A stretch of 64,000 bases of DNA from Pipra filicauda (Eukaryota > Chordata > Aves > Passeriformes > Pipridae). Within the stretch, counting starts at the first letter, position 1. Each line of letters begins with the position of its first letter. Below the pieces are notes generated by a model. That model saw only the letters and a program-made list of their open reading frames with translations. It ran no database searches and was not told the DNA's origin. Position numbers and translations under genes: made by a program. Shown here one piece after another: positions 33,836 to 45,240 of the stretch. Where the stretch lies: positions 1 through 64,000 of the forward strand of contig NW_024105008.1 of the NCBI RefSeq assembly GCF_003945595.2. The letters are read 5' to 3'.

Positions 33836-34792
33836 CTACACACCAGAAAACAGGCACTTTATTGCTCCTGAAAAGCATCCAGTCATCATTTTTCTCAGGG
33901 CATCCTTGAGCTCCTGGTTCCTGAGGCTGTAGATGAAGGGGTTCAGTGCTGGAGGCACCACCGAGTACAGAACTGACAGGGCCAGATCCAGGGATGGGGA
34001 GGAGATGGAAGGGGGCTTCAGGTAGGAAAATGCTGCAGTGCTGAGGAACAGGGAGAGCACGGCCAGGTGAGGGAGGCACGTGGAAAAGGCTTTGTGCCGT
34101 CCCTGCTGAGAGGGGATCCTCAGCACAGCCCTGAAGATCTGCACATAGGAGAAAACAATGAAAATGAAACAACCAAACCCTGAACAGGCACCAACCACAA
34201 TAAGCCCAAGTTCCCTGAGTTTGGAGTGTGAGCAGGAGAGCTTGAGGATGGGGGGGATTTCACAGAAGAACTGGCCCAGGGCATTGCCCTGGCACAGGGG
34301 CAGGGAAAATGTATTGGCTGTGTGCAGCAGAGCAGTGAGAAAGGCAGTGGCCCAGGCAGCTGCTGCCATGTGGGCACAAGCTCTGCTGCCCAGGAGGGTC
34401 CCGTAGTGCAGGGGTTTGCAGATGGCAACGTAGCGGTCGTAGCACATGATGGTGAGGAGGAAATACTCTGCTGAGATGAAGAACAGAAAGAAAAAGGCCT
34501 GTGCAGCACATCCCATGTAGGAGATGGTTGTGGTGTTCTGGAGGGAATTGTGCATGGCTTTGGGGACAGTGGTGCAGATGCAGCCCAGGTCTGTGAGGGA
34601 GAGGTTGAGCAGGAAGAAGCCCATGGGGGTGTGCAGGTGGTGGTCGCAGGCTACGGCGCGGAGGATGAGGCCGTTGGCCAGGAGGGCAGCCAGGGAGATG
34701 GCCAGGAAGAGCCAGAAGTGCAGGAGCTGCAGCTCCCGCCTGTCTGCCAGTGCCAGGAGGAGGAACTGGGCCATGGAGCTGCTGTTGGACAT
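33836..34792 (-). CDS. OR-C: olfactory receptor, OR14-like, intact
   Basis: 318 residues. Standard landmarks are all present: MSNSS start with sequon, LHTPM, C95/C177, MCYDRYVAICKPLHY, KAFSTC and PALNPFIYSLRN (Phe where A, B and D have Leu). Arg replaces Ser at residue 45, as in OR-E. The TM5 entry is its own version (KLRELGLIVVGACSGFGC), and TM6-ECL3 reads STAAFSYLKPPS. The tail CLFSGV is S-type, whereas the sequence just upstream of the ATG is T-type (see findings). It is tail-to-tail with OR-B and head-to-head with OR-D across the second 41-bp array. Confidence 0.96.
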   Translation of the reverse strand: MSNSSSMAQFLLLALADRRELQLLHFWLFLAISLAALLANGLILRAVACDHHLHTPMGFFLLNLSLTDLGCICTTVPKAMHNSLQNTTTISYMGCAAQAFFFLFFISAEYFLLTIMCYDRYVAICKPLHYGTLLGSRACAHMAAAAWATAFLTALLHTANTFSLPLCQGNALGQFFCEIPPILKLSCSHSKLRELGLIVVGACSGFGCFIFIVFSYVQIFRAVLRIPSQQGRHKAFSTCLPHLAVLSLFLSTAAFSYLKPPSISSPSLDLALSVLYSVVPPALNPFIYSLRNQELKDALRKMMTGCFSGAIKCLFSGV

Positions 34793-34814
34793 TTGTTGTT
34801 TCTTAGTATAGGGC

Positions 34815-34816
34815 CT
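34815..34816 (-). other. Splice acceptor before OR-C
   Basis: Minus strand TTTTCCTTTTCTGAACAG ends here, 22 bases before the ATG; the context is that of OR-A and OR-D, not of OR-B and OR-E. Confidence 0.6.
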
Positions 34817-35454
34817 GTTCAGAAAAGGAAAAGACAGGGAACAGTTAAGACAGACCTCTGTGAAAAAGCAACTGCATTTTTAAAAGAAATTGATGTGTCA
34901 AATGTCACCAAATGCACTGCCAAGGAGTCAGTTTTGCTCTGCTGCAGTGGGACATGGAACTTTTTTGGTAGAGCTCTCACACAAGGAATGTCAGATGTAA
35001 CAGACCTTGAATCCCAAAGTTCCACCTCTACACTCATGACTCAGAAGAGCTGGGGCTGCAGAGCAGAAACTTAGCCTGAGCTTAGAATAAATGTTACTGT
35101 GGTTTTTATTTTTACAATCACACCTGGGGAAGGTTCTGTTCCACTGCAGGAATCCGCATTTCTATGGCCCAGCACACAGTGCCCAGCAGAGCTGCAGGGA
35201 AGGGCCCCAGAGCTGCCTGAACGCCCCCTCCCCCAGGCCTTGGGGGCTCTTGCTCCCCACTCCCTGCCCAGGGCTCTGCTGCCTGGAGCTGTCCCTGCCA
35301 GCAGCTGCTTCCCTGGGCCCAGGGCTGAGAAAGTGACACTGATGCATCTATAAGACAGTTTTGATGTCTGATACTCTCAGGTTCCATCCCCTCTAATCTA
35401 ACAGAATTCAAGTTTCAGTGTCTCCTCCTGTGCTCAGAGATTGATTTCTCTGTC
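34817..35454 (-). repeat. T-like 5' flank inside unit S2
   Basis: It resembles the flanks of OR-A (8569 on) and OR-D (before 49290), not the corresponding S1 or S3 sequence. It points to replacement by recombination. No gene. Confidence 0.65.
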
Positions 35455-37394
35455 TCAGTCAGCACCCAGACAACCCAGAGTATAACACTGAAAGAACTGG
35501 TTCATTCTCTTTAAGGTACCCCCTGTCTGTCTGTGCCTCTTGCAAATACCTTCTGGGAAATTTCCTGCTTTGATCTGGAGCTGTGACCAGCCCTCATCCC
35601 TGCAGCCCACTGTGGAGATCAGAAGGACTCTGCCCTGCTCTGCCCTCCCAGGAGTTGTTCCTTCCCCACAGCCCTTCTCCCCCAGCCCCGTGGCAGCTCC
35701 TTGGCCGGGCTGAGAGCTGCCCCTGGCAGGCAGCAGAGTCCCTGCCCCAGCACACAGAGCCCTGGGGGCAGGACCCTGCTCTGCCCCACAGCCCTGGGCA
35801 CCCCTGGCTGCACCCCCACCTTCCCACCCCACAGCCAGCCCTGCCACAGGGAACCTTCTGGCCCTGGGCCTCTGAGGGGGCAGCAGCAAGTCCTGCTCTG
35901 CAGCAGCTTCTCCTGCTGCACCCCAGCAAATCCAGCAGAGCCATCCTGACAGCTCCTGCCACTGCTGCCATTTGGCAGCTGGCAGAGGCACTTGCAGGAA
36001 CTCCCCTGCACTGCTCTGCAGCCACAGCCTGACCTGGCAAAGGGCTGGCAAGGTTCCTGCCCTGAGCAGCTCTGCCCTGTCCTCCCAGCCCAGGATCCCT
36101 TGAACCTCCTGCTCCCTTCTCCTCTCTGCCCTTGCTGCCTGCAGCTCCTGCCCTGCTCTGCCATATGGCCACTTCCCCTGCACTGCAGCAACTGGGAGAG
36201 TCCTGCTGAGAGATCCTGGAAGCTGTGGGATGTGCCAGCTTGAGGAGATGCCTCCAGGAAGGGAAGCTGAACTTTCCTACAGCCAGAGAATTCTTCCTTC
36301 AAATCCTGGGAAGGTTTCTCCTGTGGTGAGAGCTCAGTCACCTCCCAGCCCAGGCTGCCTCTCATCTCTGTTCCTTCTCTCCTGTGCCCTGGGTGCTGCA
36401 GGCAGAGCCCTGAGCCCTGCTGGGCTGTGCAGAGGAGCTGCTCACCAGCAGAGCTGCTCTCTTTGAAGCTCTTCTTTGTTGCCAGGAGCTCCCTGTGTGC
36501 CAGGAGCCCGGCCCAGCTCAGCAGCACAGCAACAGCCCCAGGCAGCCCTTTCTCTGCCCCTCTGGGCTCCTCCAGCTGTCCCTGGGGCTCCAGGGGAACC
36601 TGCTGGCACACAGCTGAAGGAAATAATGATGTTCCTTCTCTCAGCTGGGCACAGACACTTCTTTCAGCACTGTCATTTCTCCAAACAGACACAGAGTTAA
36701 GTTCAAGAGGCCCCTTTTCACGTCCCATAATTAGACAGGAAACCCAGACAGTGCCCAGGAGGGATCTCCTTCACCTGCCCTGAGGGAAGGGACTCAGCTG
36801 AGTCAACAGAGGTGTCTCCTTGTGGCTCTGCAGACCTGGGGCCAGAACCTGGCCCTTGGTGTCTCCTTGTGGCTCTGCAGCCCTGGGGCCACAACCCCCA
36901 TGGGCTGGTCCAATTCCAGCTCAGTGGGCCCAAAACAGGCCCCTGCAGGCTCCAATGGAGCAGTTCCTAGGGACAGGGCAGCAGCTGTGGGATCTTCTTG
37001 GAGGCTGCTGGGACATTGCTTTGGCCAACTTCAGTGGCAGAAGGTGCCCACATGTAGGACAGGGGAACCTGTCACTGTTCCTTCTGTCCAGGGCAGCCCC
37101 TAGAGGTGCTCAGGTGACCAAATGCAGTCAGGTGGCACAGGGAGAGAGGTCTCTCCCCTGTTCTTTATCAGGGTATTTTCTACATGTGCTCAGAGTACAA
37201 TGGCAGTTGTCTCCTGGACATCCCTTCAATGCTGAACCTAATTGAGGGCAGCTGAGCCTGGATTGAACAGCCAAAGAGGGGCCTGTAGTGCCAGGGGAGG
37301 TGCCAGGGCTCTGCAACACAAGTGCAGCAGCTGCCATGGACAGCACAGGGCCTGTGCAGGAAGCCCGTCCCCATTCCCAGCAGTTGTGGGACAG
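35455..37394 (-). repeat. S2 5' flank and start of array-side flank
   Basis: Copy of 15120-16950 and 61790-63636. It is shorter than S1 because the part homologous to about 16950-18500 is missing. Open frames are compositional. Confidence 0.7.
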
Positions 37395-37399
37395 GCACC

Positions 37400-38614
37400 T
37401 GTCATGGTTTGAGATAGTCCCAAAATCCAATTCCCTAGCTCCATCCCCCCTCCCACATCTCAACCTAATGTGAGAGAGGTTTTTCCAGACAAAACACACC
37501 AGAATCCAAAGTGGGGGAAAGGGAAATATATTACAATGACTGTACAAATAAATACCATATCACATTATACACATGATCATAACTATCTCTACCATGACAT
37601 ATAGTATTTACAATGGATCAGATCTCTTCTCCCCTCCAAATAAAAGTCCAGGAGGGAAAGAAGGACAGATTCCTTCCAGTCTCTGAACAGCAGCATCTTC
37701 TAAGGCAGCAGGTTTCTTCTCATCTCATGCAGCAGCTGATAGCTGGCTTTCTGCCAGCGTCCACGAGGGAGGTATTCAAGCTCCCCCGGCCCCATCGCCT
37801 CACAACCGAGGGGTCTTCCGTGGCCTTCGTAACCCCAGACAAGGTCGTTTCACCACGTCATATCACGAAGACACAGGGGGGTCTTCGTGACGGTCTGGTA
37901 TCTCTTGCAGGGCCTCTGTGCCCTGTCTCTCAGGCTGCCACCGTGGCAGCAGTGCGAGGGGGGGGGAAGCCAAGGTCAACTCCCCCTGCATTCCTCTCGG
38001 AGCTCTCTAGCTCCTTTCTACAGTGCATGTCGCACTTCAAGGCTCTTTCAAGTAAGAGTCCATCATCTTCCTCCTTCCAGGAGGTCTCAAAGGAGTTTTG
38101 GGGATCTGGTATCAGTCTTACCCCCAAGAACTCTGTAGCTCTCAGCTGCTGGCTCTCCTTTCCTCGACTCTCCTTCCAGGAGTCTCCTCTGCAGTGCTGC
38201 ATGTTGCTTCTGCTGCTTCTTCAGTTCAGGTTCTTATCTCTGGCTCTCTGCCACTGTTTCTCTGGTCAGCGTCGGCTGCTGCTCTGTGCCCATGGAGAAA
38301 ACATCTCCTGGCTTAACTACAGGCACCTAGCCCAGCTTTATGCTGTTCCAGGTCCCTGCAGCCCCCCAGCTAGGGGCTGGGAGAGGGCCAGAGGGCCCAA
38401 GGGGCTCAGAGCCCCTTCCTCGTGGCTCTACAACATGGCCACCTCCCCTACAACAACCAAAACTACAACTCATCTCTTCCAGTCTGGTTGTGGTATGTTT
38501 ACATTTCTGCAGGAGCGCCGATTGGGCAGAACTTCAAAACTTCCAGGGGTTTCCACCCCTTGGGGTCTACCACTTCTCTTAGCCTCTGGGGAAAACAAGG
38601 TTCAAACCACTACA
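37400..38614 (+). mobile_element. Solo LTR with 5-bp target-site duplication
   Basis: The 1215-bp insert starts TGTCATGGTTTGA and ends TCAAACCACTACA, so its 13-base ends are imperfect inverted repeats. It is flanked by GCACC at 37395-37399 and 38615-38619. The homologous sites in S1 (near 15118) and S3 (near 63640) are uninterrupted and carry GCACC once. A 5-bp duplication fits a class III (ERVL-like) or class I element. Strand is chosen from AATAAA-type signals near 37550 and 37643 and is unsure. The open frame 37613-38821 runs across its end and is not a gene. Confidence 0.9.
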
Positions 38615-38619
38615 GCACC

Positions 38620-39502
38620 ATCCAGGGCTTCTCAGACACACTGGGGGCCTTTGGGGCAGGGAGTGAATCCCAGCCCTGTAGGGACACAAAGGCTGTCCCT
38701 TCTCTGCCCAGCCAAGGCCAGGCCAGGCACGAGTCCAAATCCCATCAGCCCAGGCTGTCCACACTTGTTCCCTCCCTCTGCTGGCTCTGCTCTCCCCCAG
38801 CATTTCAGCAGCATGTGCTGATCTCCTCAGGGATCAGGCCTGTGATTTTCCCCCTGGGCCTGAGTCCCAGCACGTCCCCCCCCAAGGCCATTGTCAGCAA
38901 AGCCTCTGCACAGCCCAGCTCTCGGGGCTTTCAGAGCAGCTTTCCCCACTGCAAGTCTGTTCTGACCCCGGTGCCCCCGCTGAGGGGCTGCAGCCAGACA
39001 GGCCCCAATGCCCTGCGTGTGGGGCACAGGAGGAGGAGCTGCAGCCCCAAGTCTCTCTTCCTTCCACTTGCAGGCAATAACAACCCAGGCCTGCTGAGAC
39101 AGTTCCCAGGTTTTGGTGCTGTGATGGGCTGGGAGAAAAGGCCAAGGAGACCCAGGAGAGAAAGAGCAGGAGAGAGGTGTCCTCAGTGGGAAGGAGCTTC
39201 TTGGAGCTGTGGAGCTGCTCTGGGGGATGAAGGAATTGGGTGAACTTTTGTGGGTGAGGGTCAGAGGAGAGACTGGTTTGGGTGACACTGTGGAGTGAGA
39301 CAAAGAGCCCATTGAAGTTGTCTTTGATAACCCTGGAATTCACTGGAAAGGCACCAGGACAGGATGCAAAGAGTCCCAGAGGTTTGTGCAGGGTCTTGGT
39401 CAAGACCCCCCTTGGCACACAGGCCTTTAGAGCACAGCTGGCAGGTTGGTGGGCAACAGGGAGGCTCATCTGCATCTGCTTCTGTCCAAGAGGAACCAAG
39501 AG
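38620..39502 (-). repeat. S2 array-side flank
   Basis: Copy of 14232-15110 and of the end of the window. It joins the 41-bp array at the same sequence (AACCAAGAGG) as in S1. Confidence 0.8.
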
Positions 39503-41315
39503 GTTGCCATAGAAACTGACCGTAGTGATGGGAATGTAGAATGTATGGTGGTTGCCATGGTAACTGACCATAGCAATGGGACTGTATGATGGTTGCCATG
39601 GTAACTGACCATAGCGATGGAAACGTATGATGGTTGCCATGGAAACTGACCGTAGCAGTGGGAAGTATGGTGGTTGCCATGGTAACCGACCATAGAAACA
39701 GGAATGTCTGATGGTTGACATGGTAACTGACCATAGGAATTGGAATGTAGAACGGTTGCCATGGTAACCGACTGTACCAGTGGGAGTTATGCTGTTTGCC
39801 ATGGTAAATGACCGTATAAATGGGAATATATGATGGTTGCCATGGTAACCAACTATAGCAATGGGAATGTGTGATGGTTGCCATGGTAACTGACCGTAGG
39901 AACAGGAATGTATGATGGTTACCATGGTAACTGACTGTAGCAATGTGAGTGTTTGATGGTTGCCATGGTAACTGACTGTAGGAAGGGAAATGTATGCTGG
40001 TTGCCATGCTAACTGATTGTAGCAGTGGGAAGTATGATAGTTGCCATGGTGACCAAGTGTAGCAACGGGACTGTATGATGGTTGCCATGGTACCTGACCA
40101 TAGTAATTGGAATGTCTGATGGTTGCCATGGTAACTGACCATAGTAATGGGAGTGTATGATGGTTGCCATGGTAACTGACCTTGTCAATGAGAATGTATG
40201 ATGGTTGCCATGGTAACTGATTGAAGTTTTGGGAAGTATGATGGTTGCCATGGTAACTGACTGTAGCAGTGAGGGGTATTATGGTTGCCAGGGTAACTGA
40301 CTGTAGCAACAGGAATGTGTGATGGTTGCCATGGTAACTGACCGTAGCAATGGGAATGGCTGATGGTTGCCATGGTAACCGACCTAGCAATGGCAATGTC
40401 TGATGGTTGCCATGGTAACTGACCATAGTAATGAGAATGTATGATGGTTGCCATGGTAACCAACCATAGCAGTGGAAATGTATGATGGTTGCCATGGTAG
40501 GAACGGGAATGTATGATGGTTGCTATGGTAACTGACCTTGCAATGGGAATGTATTCTGGTTGCTGTGGTAACTGACCGTAGCAATGAGAATGTATGATGG
40601 TTGCCATGGTAACTGACTGTAGCAACGGGAATGTATGATGGTTCCCATGGTAGCCAGCCATAGTAATGGGAATGTCTGGTGGTTACCATGGTAACTGACC
40701 ATAGTAAAGGGAATGTATGATTGTTGCCATGGAAATTGACTATACCATCAGGAGGTATGATGGTTGTCATGGTAACTCAGCCTAGGAACGAGACTGTATA
40801 ATCCTTGCCATGGTAACTGACTGTAACAATGGAAATGTATGCTGGCTGCAATGGTAACTGAGCGTAGCAACGCAACTGTATGATGGTTGCCATGGTAACT
40901 GACTGTACAAATGGGAATGATGGTTTCCCTGGTAATTGACTGTAGCAGTGGGAGGTATGATGGTTACCATGGTAACTGAATGCAGCAACAGGAATGTATG
41001 ATGGTTGCCATGGTAACTGACTGTAGAACCAGGGATGTATGGTGGTTGCCATGGTAACCAACCATAGAAATAACAATGTATGATGGTTGCCATGGTAACT
41101 GACTGTACCAGTGGAAGGTATGATAGTTACCATGGTAACTGACCATAAAAAAAGAGACTGTATGATGGTTGCCATGGTAACTGACTAGCAACAGGAATGT
41201 ATGCTGGTTGGCATGGTAACCGACCATAGCAATGGGAATGTGTGATGGTTGCCATGGTAACCGACTGTAGCAAAAGGACTGTGTGAGGTTTCCATGGTAA
41301 CTGACGGTGGCAAGG
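39503..41315. repeat. 41-bp tandem array 2 with an X-box (RFX-type) motif in the unit
   Basis: About 44 units, opposite in orientation to array 1: the core here reads GTTGCCATGGTAAC on the plus strand. It is shorter than array 1 by about 1.2 kb although it joins the same flank, so the arrays expanded or contracted after duplication. It lies between OR-C and OR-D. Long minus-strand frames are again a by-product of the 41-bp period. Confidence 0.95.
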
Positions 41316-41459
41316 GGGCTCAGTGGCATTGCCCACGGCTCCCACTTCTGCAAATTGGCTTCTCCTTCAGCAGGCTCAGCCACTCGTCGTGGGGGCCCCC
41401 ACACAGCAGCTTCCCACCTCCGTGAGGTTCTGCAGCAGCCCAGGGTTCCTTCGACCCCA
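41316..41459. other. Spacer, nothing recognised
   Basis: Follows the outer end of array 2; no match to the outer end of array 1. Confidence 0.4.
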
Positions 41460-41800
41460 CAAGGTCCTACAGTGTCCCCATGGCCCCTTGATTCCGGGAG
41501 GCTCCACAGTGTCCCAGGCTCTCCCTGCTTCCATGAGTTTCCCCAGTGCCCCAGGTTTCCTTTGATTCCATGAGACCCAGATGTGAAGCCGTGGCCCCTT
41601 GATTCCACGAGGTTTTGCAGTGTCACGAGGGCTCCTTTCTGCCATCAGGTTCTGCACAGTCTCGGGGTTCCTCTGCTTTCAGGAGTTTCCGCAGTGTCCC
41701 GATGGCCCCTCGATTCCAGGACGATCCCAAACGTCCCAGGCTTCCTTTGGTTCTAGGAAGCCCTGCATGTCAAAATGGCCCCTTGATGACATGAGTTTTC
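41460..41800 (-). repeat. 37-bp minisatellite array
   Basis: About nine units in reverse orientation relative to 26075-26765 (TTGATTCCATGAGG type). Confidence 0.85.
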
Positions 41801-42270
41801 ACGGCCCCTGTCAGAGCCAGCCCTGTCCCTGCACTGACCCAGCTCTGCTGCCCCACAGAGGCTGGATCAGGAAGGGAAGGCCCACGGTGCAGGGCAGTGC
41901 ACTGGGACTCATCCTGGAAGGGACCTCAGGAGGTTTCTGGGCCAAACCAAAGAACAGCCAGTGGAGAAAGAGACACAGGGATGGGCAGTTTGTGTGCTCT
42001 GCCACCTCAGGGGGAGATGTAGAGCTACAGAGACAACCAGCCCATGTGGATTCTGTCCATATTTGCCCTTTGCACACAGTGAGTCACACACTGAAGTTAC
42101 AAGTTCCCTTGATCCACAGAGGGAGGAAAAGGGAGAAAGGGAATGAATTTCGGTGCTTTGAGGGGCTAAATCTGCACTCATCCCAATATTCTGGGCTTAT
42201 TGGACCTTTATCAAACACCTTCTGCAGCATCTGTTCACTGGGCAAACATCTGTGTGGGTGGCCAGGCCCA
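41801..42270. repeat. Fragment M (shared with 27600-27840) and spacer
   Basis: 42040-42260 matches 27600-27840 in inverted orientation. No gene. Confidence 0.5.
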
Positions 42271-42770
42271 AGGAGTGGTGGGCAATGGAGTTCCATCCAG
42301 GGGTGTTCCCAGGGCTCAGCACTGGGCTCAGGGCACTTCAATCTCTTTCTCAAGGATCTGCACAAGGGCATCGAGTGCAGCCTCAGGCAGTTCCCAGGGC
42401 ACACCAAGCTGGGGGGGAGTGTTGATGTGCTGGAGGGCAGGAAGGCTCTGCAGAGGGATCTGGACAGGCTGGATCCATGGGCCCAGGCCACTTCAATCTC
42501 TTTCTCAAGGATCTGCACAAGGGCATCGAGTGCAGCCTCAGGCAGTTCCCAGGGCACACCAAGCTGGGGGGGAGTGTTGATGTGCTGGAGGGCAGGAAGG
42601 CTCTGCAGAGGGATCTGGACAGGCTGGATCCATGGGCCCAGGCCACTTGGAGGAGGTTCAACAAGGCCAAGTGCCGGGTCCTGCCCTGGGGTCACAACCA
42701 CCCCAAAGCCCTGACCATGCCCTGCAACTGGTCCCCAAAGCCTGTCCTGTCTCCTTAATGCCTCCATTTC
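42271..42770 (+). pseudogene. CR1 LINE ORF2 fragment (after the RT active site)
   Basis: Translation shows [20 protein letters not shown] and then a [11 protein letters not shown] and [14 protein letters not shown] stretch, the conserved region after the catalytic site of CR1 reverse transcriptase. The reading frame is interrupted by an exact 155-bp tandem duplication. Confidence 0.85.
42334..42643 (+). repeat. Perfect 155-bp tandem duplication inside CR1 ORF2
   Basis: 42334-42488 and 42489-42643 read identical by eye. Since 155 is not a multiple of 3 the second copy is out of phase with the first. The identity implies a recent event, or an assembly artefact. Confidence 0.9.
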
Positions 42771-43609
42771 CAAGGACTCTGTGGGACAAGGGAGCTCTGT
42801 GCTCTGGGTACGGAGGGAGCTCCAAGTGCCACTGGAGTGGGAACCACAACTCCTCAGGTTTGGGTTCTTTGGGAGGTGTGGAACTGGTGAGACTTAGAGC
42901 CACAGAAAGTTTCTATTCATGACCAATATAGAAAAAATGTAAAGATGATACATGTTAATAAACATCAAAACTCTTCCCTCAGCTCTGTGAGACATCCAGG
43001 CAGCATCTGACGTGTCACCAATTCACAAGGGATTTCCATAGAGGAAGAGTTTTAAACACAGACATAAGAAAAGGTTGTTCTCTGATAGATATGAACACAG
43101 TTAAGATGTTGACTAATGTGCTATTTAATCTTCTGAAAGATTGGGCAGCTCCCTGAAGCTCAAAGCATGAAACCAGTCAATTGAGAGGCACTGAATGACC
43201 AGAGAGCAACTGGAGGAGGAAACCAGGGAGCAACAGGAAGGACACACAACCAACAAGTCTGCTGAAGAGATGTCCTTAGACATGGCCATTTTAACAGGAG
43301 AGGTGGAAACACCTGAAGGGAGAGGGAGATGAAGTTATAGACAGAAGAGTGGTACTACAGGTAGAGGGGTAGATCAGTATTTCTTCTGCCATCAGCACAC
43401 GTCCAGGAAATTCTTGTTCTGCCATGGTGGGAAAACTTTGCCATTTCTTAAAAGTACTCCAATGACCCAGTAATGAAAATGTGCTTAAATATTATTTAAA
43501 TGTAAAAGTATTAAAGCTGTGCCTCTTTCCAGACAGACATCACTTGTCTGGCCATGACCAGGCAGCACCACAGGCTGTGCTGGATTATGGGGTGTCTCCA
43601 GTGGCACAA
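42771..43609. other. A/T-richer spacer, nothing recognised
   Basis: No gene, no match to other blocks that I can see. Confidence 0.5.
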
Positions 43610-43680
43610 AGGAATCAAGGGGCCATTGGGACACTGCAGGGCCTCATGGAACCAAAGGATCCCTGGGACACTGCATAATG
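43610..43680 (+). repeat. 37-bp minisatellite, two units
   Basis: Orientation as in 26075-26765; the array on the other side of the following LTR is in the opposite orientation. Confidence 0.75.
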
Positions 43681-43709
43681 AAAAAGGGAATAGAAACAGA
43701 GGTGGAAAA

Positions 43710-44303
43710 TGTCATGGTTTCAGGAGTTTTAGTATTTTAGGCCGTTTTTCCAACCCTGTTTTGGAGGGACTGTCTCTTTAAGAAGGAATTCCTGCCCCAC
43801 GCTGGGGCTGGGCAGGGAGGGGAAGAAAGAAGGAAAATGCCAGGCAGCAAATGGAACTTTTTCTCCTCCCTGGACCCCGGGGTTGGTGCCTGGAGAGTCC
43901 CTGTGGCACCGTCCTGCCCCGGGGCCCTGCTGCTGCCGCCCCGAGCGCTGAGCTCGCTCAGCACCACGGCCGGGGAGAGCCCGAGGGTGACCCTGAGCCC
44001 AGGAACGTGCTTCTGCTTGTGCCCCCATTTCCCAGAGTTTCTTTGGCTTGCTGGGGCAGAGGGGGGTGGTTATCAGGGAGGACCCTCCACCATTTTCCCC
44101 CTTTATTCCAGGAGTGCCAGGTGGGTGAAGAATTCCCCTCTTTGTAGGTAAGCTGTTCCCCGTGTCTTTGTGGTTGCTGCTATTTCCTTGTCAGTAAACT
44201 CTTAGTTTTAAGAGTTTTATCTCTCTGTATTGGTAAGAAATAAAAAGGGAGGGATTAATTTCATTGGAGTTTCCACCCCAATTTTTGTCTTTAAGCAAAG
44301 ACA
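43710..44303 (+). mobile_element. LTR, about 594 bp
   Basis: Starts TGTCATGGTTTCAGG and ends TGTCTTTAAGCAAAGACA, with an AATAAA at about 44239-44244. The middle has a C/G-rich segment (43915-43985). Start and end resemble the LTRs at 37400 and 31786. No clear target-site duplication is visible. Confidence 0.65.
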
Positions 44304-44309
44304 ACCCCT

Positions 44310-45240
44310 CAGTTGCACGAGGTTCTGCAGAGTCAAAAATGACCAATTGTTTCAGAAGGTTCCACAGTGTCCCGGGATTCATTAGCTTCCCCGAGGCCCT
44401 AGACTGTCACAATGGTCATTTGATTCCATGAGGTCCTGCAGTGTCACAATGGCCTGCTGATTCCATGAGGTTCTGCAGAATCCCAGAATTCCTTTGGTTC
44501 CAAGAGGCCCTGCAAGATCACGGTGCTCCCTTGATTCCATGAGGTTCCAGTGTACAAGGTTTCTTTTGGCTTCGTAAGGCCCTGCAGAGGCACAATGGCC
44601 CCTTGATTCCATGAGGTTGCACTGTTTCCCAGAGTTCTTCGGCTCCATCAGGCCCTGCAGTGTGACAATGGCCCACTGATTCCATCATTTTCCCCAGGGT
44701 CACAATGGACCCTTCATTCCATGAGATTCCGCAATGTCCCATTGGTTCCCTTTTGTGGCGTTAGGGGTACTTTATATGATAAAGAAGGATGCACGCTCTT
44801 CTGAGATGGTGAACAAAGAGATTTATTTCAAATTCGGCGCTTCACTTTATATCCTGATATCACGTGACCTTCTTAACCAATAGAGTTATCCATTTAGACG
44901 CATGCTCTCTTGGGCTTCTCTGCCCCGGTACATCCCCCGTACCTTGGACACGCCTCCCACACCCTTTGGTTCCAGGAGGCCCCAGTGTATTCCAATGGCC
45001 CCTGGATTCCAGGAGATTCCACAGTGTCCTGGGGTTCCCTTGTCTCCCTGACTTTTGGCAGTGTCCAGGGTCCCTTTGTTCCCAGGAGGTTCCTTTGTTT
45101 CCATCAGGCCCTGCCATGTCCCAGACTCCCTTTGGTTCCAGGAGGTGCTGCAGGGTCACAATGTCCCCTTGATTCCAGGAGGTTCCACCATATCCCAGGG
45201 TTCCTTTGGTTCCAGGGGGTTCCACAGTGCCAAAACTCCC
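44310..45240 (-). repeat. 37-bp minisatellite array, split by a solo LTR
   Basis: Units at 44310-44753 and 44962-45240, reverse orientation. The part from 44962 on is the inverted partner of 26075-26360. Confidence 0.85.
44754..44961 (-). mobile_element. Short solo LTR with 6-bp target-site duplication
   Basis: 208 bp, termini TGTGG/CCACA, flanked on both sides by AAAGGG (CCCTTT at 44748-44753 and 44962-44967). On the minus strand it has a TATA-type box (GATATAAAG) and an AATAAA. A 6-bp duplication fits a class II (alpha/beta-like) avian ERV. The homologous place in the other arm (about 26359) is uninterrupted. Confidence 0.9.

Larger units (their letters stand above)
29690..39502 (-). repeat. 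Segmental duplication unit S2 (carries OR-C)
   Basis: Inverted relative to S1 and in the same orientation as S3. It differs from them in three ways: one copy of the dispersed element instead of two as in S1, a T-like stretch directly upstream of its OR (34817-35454), and a solo LTR (37400-38614). Confidence 0.9.

Noticed and set aside
37613..38821. 402-codon frame
   Set aside because: It runs across the end of a solo LTR into duplicated flank, so it cannot be a conserved gene.
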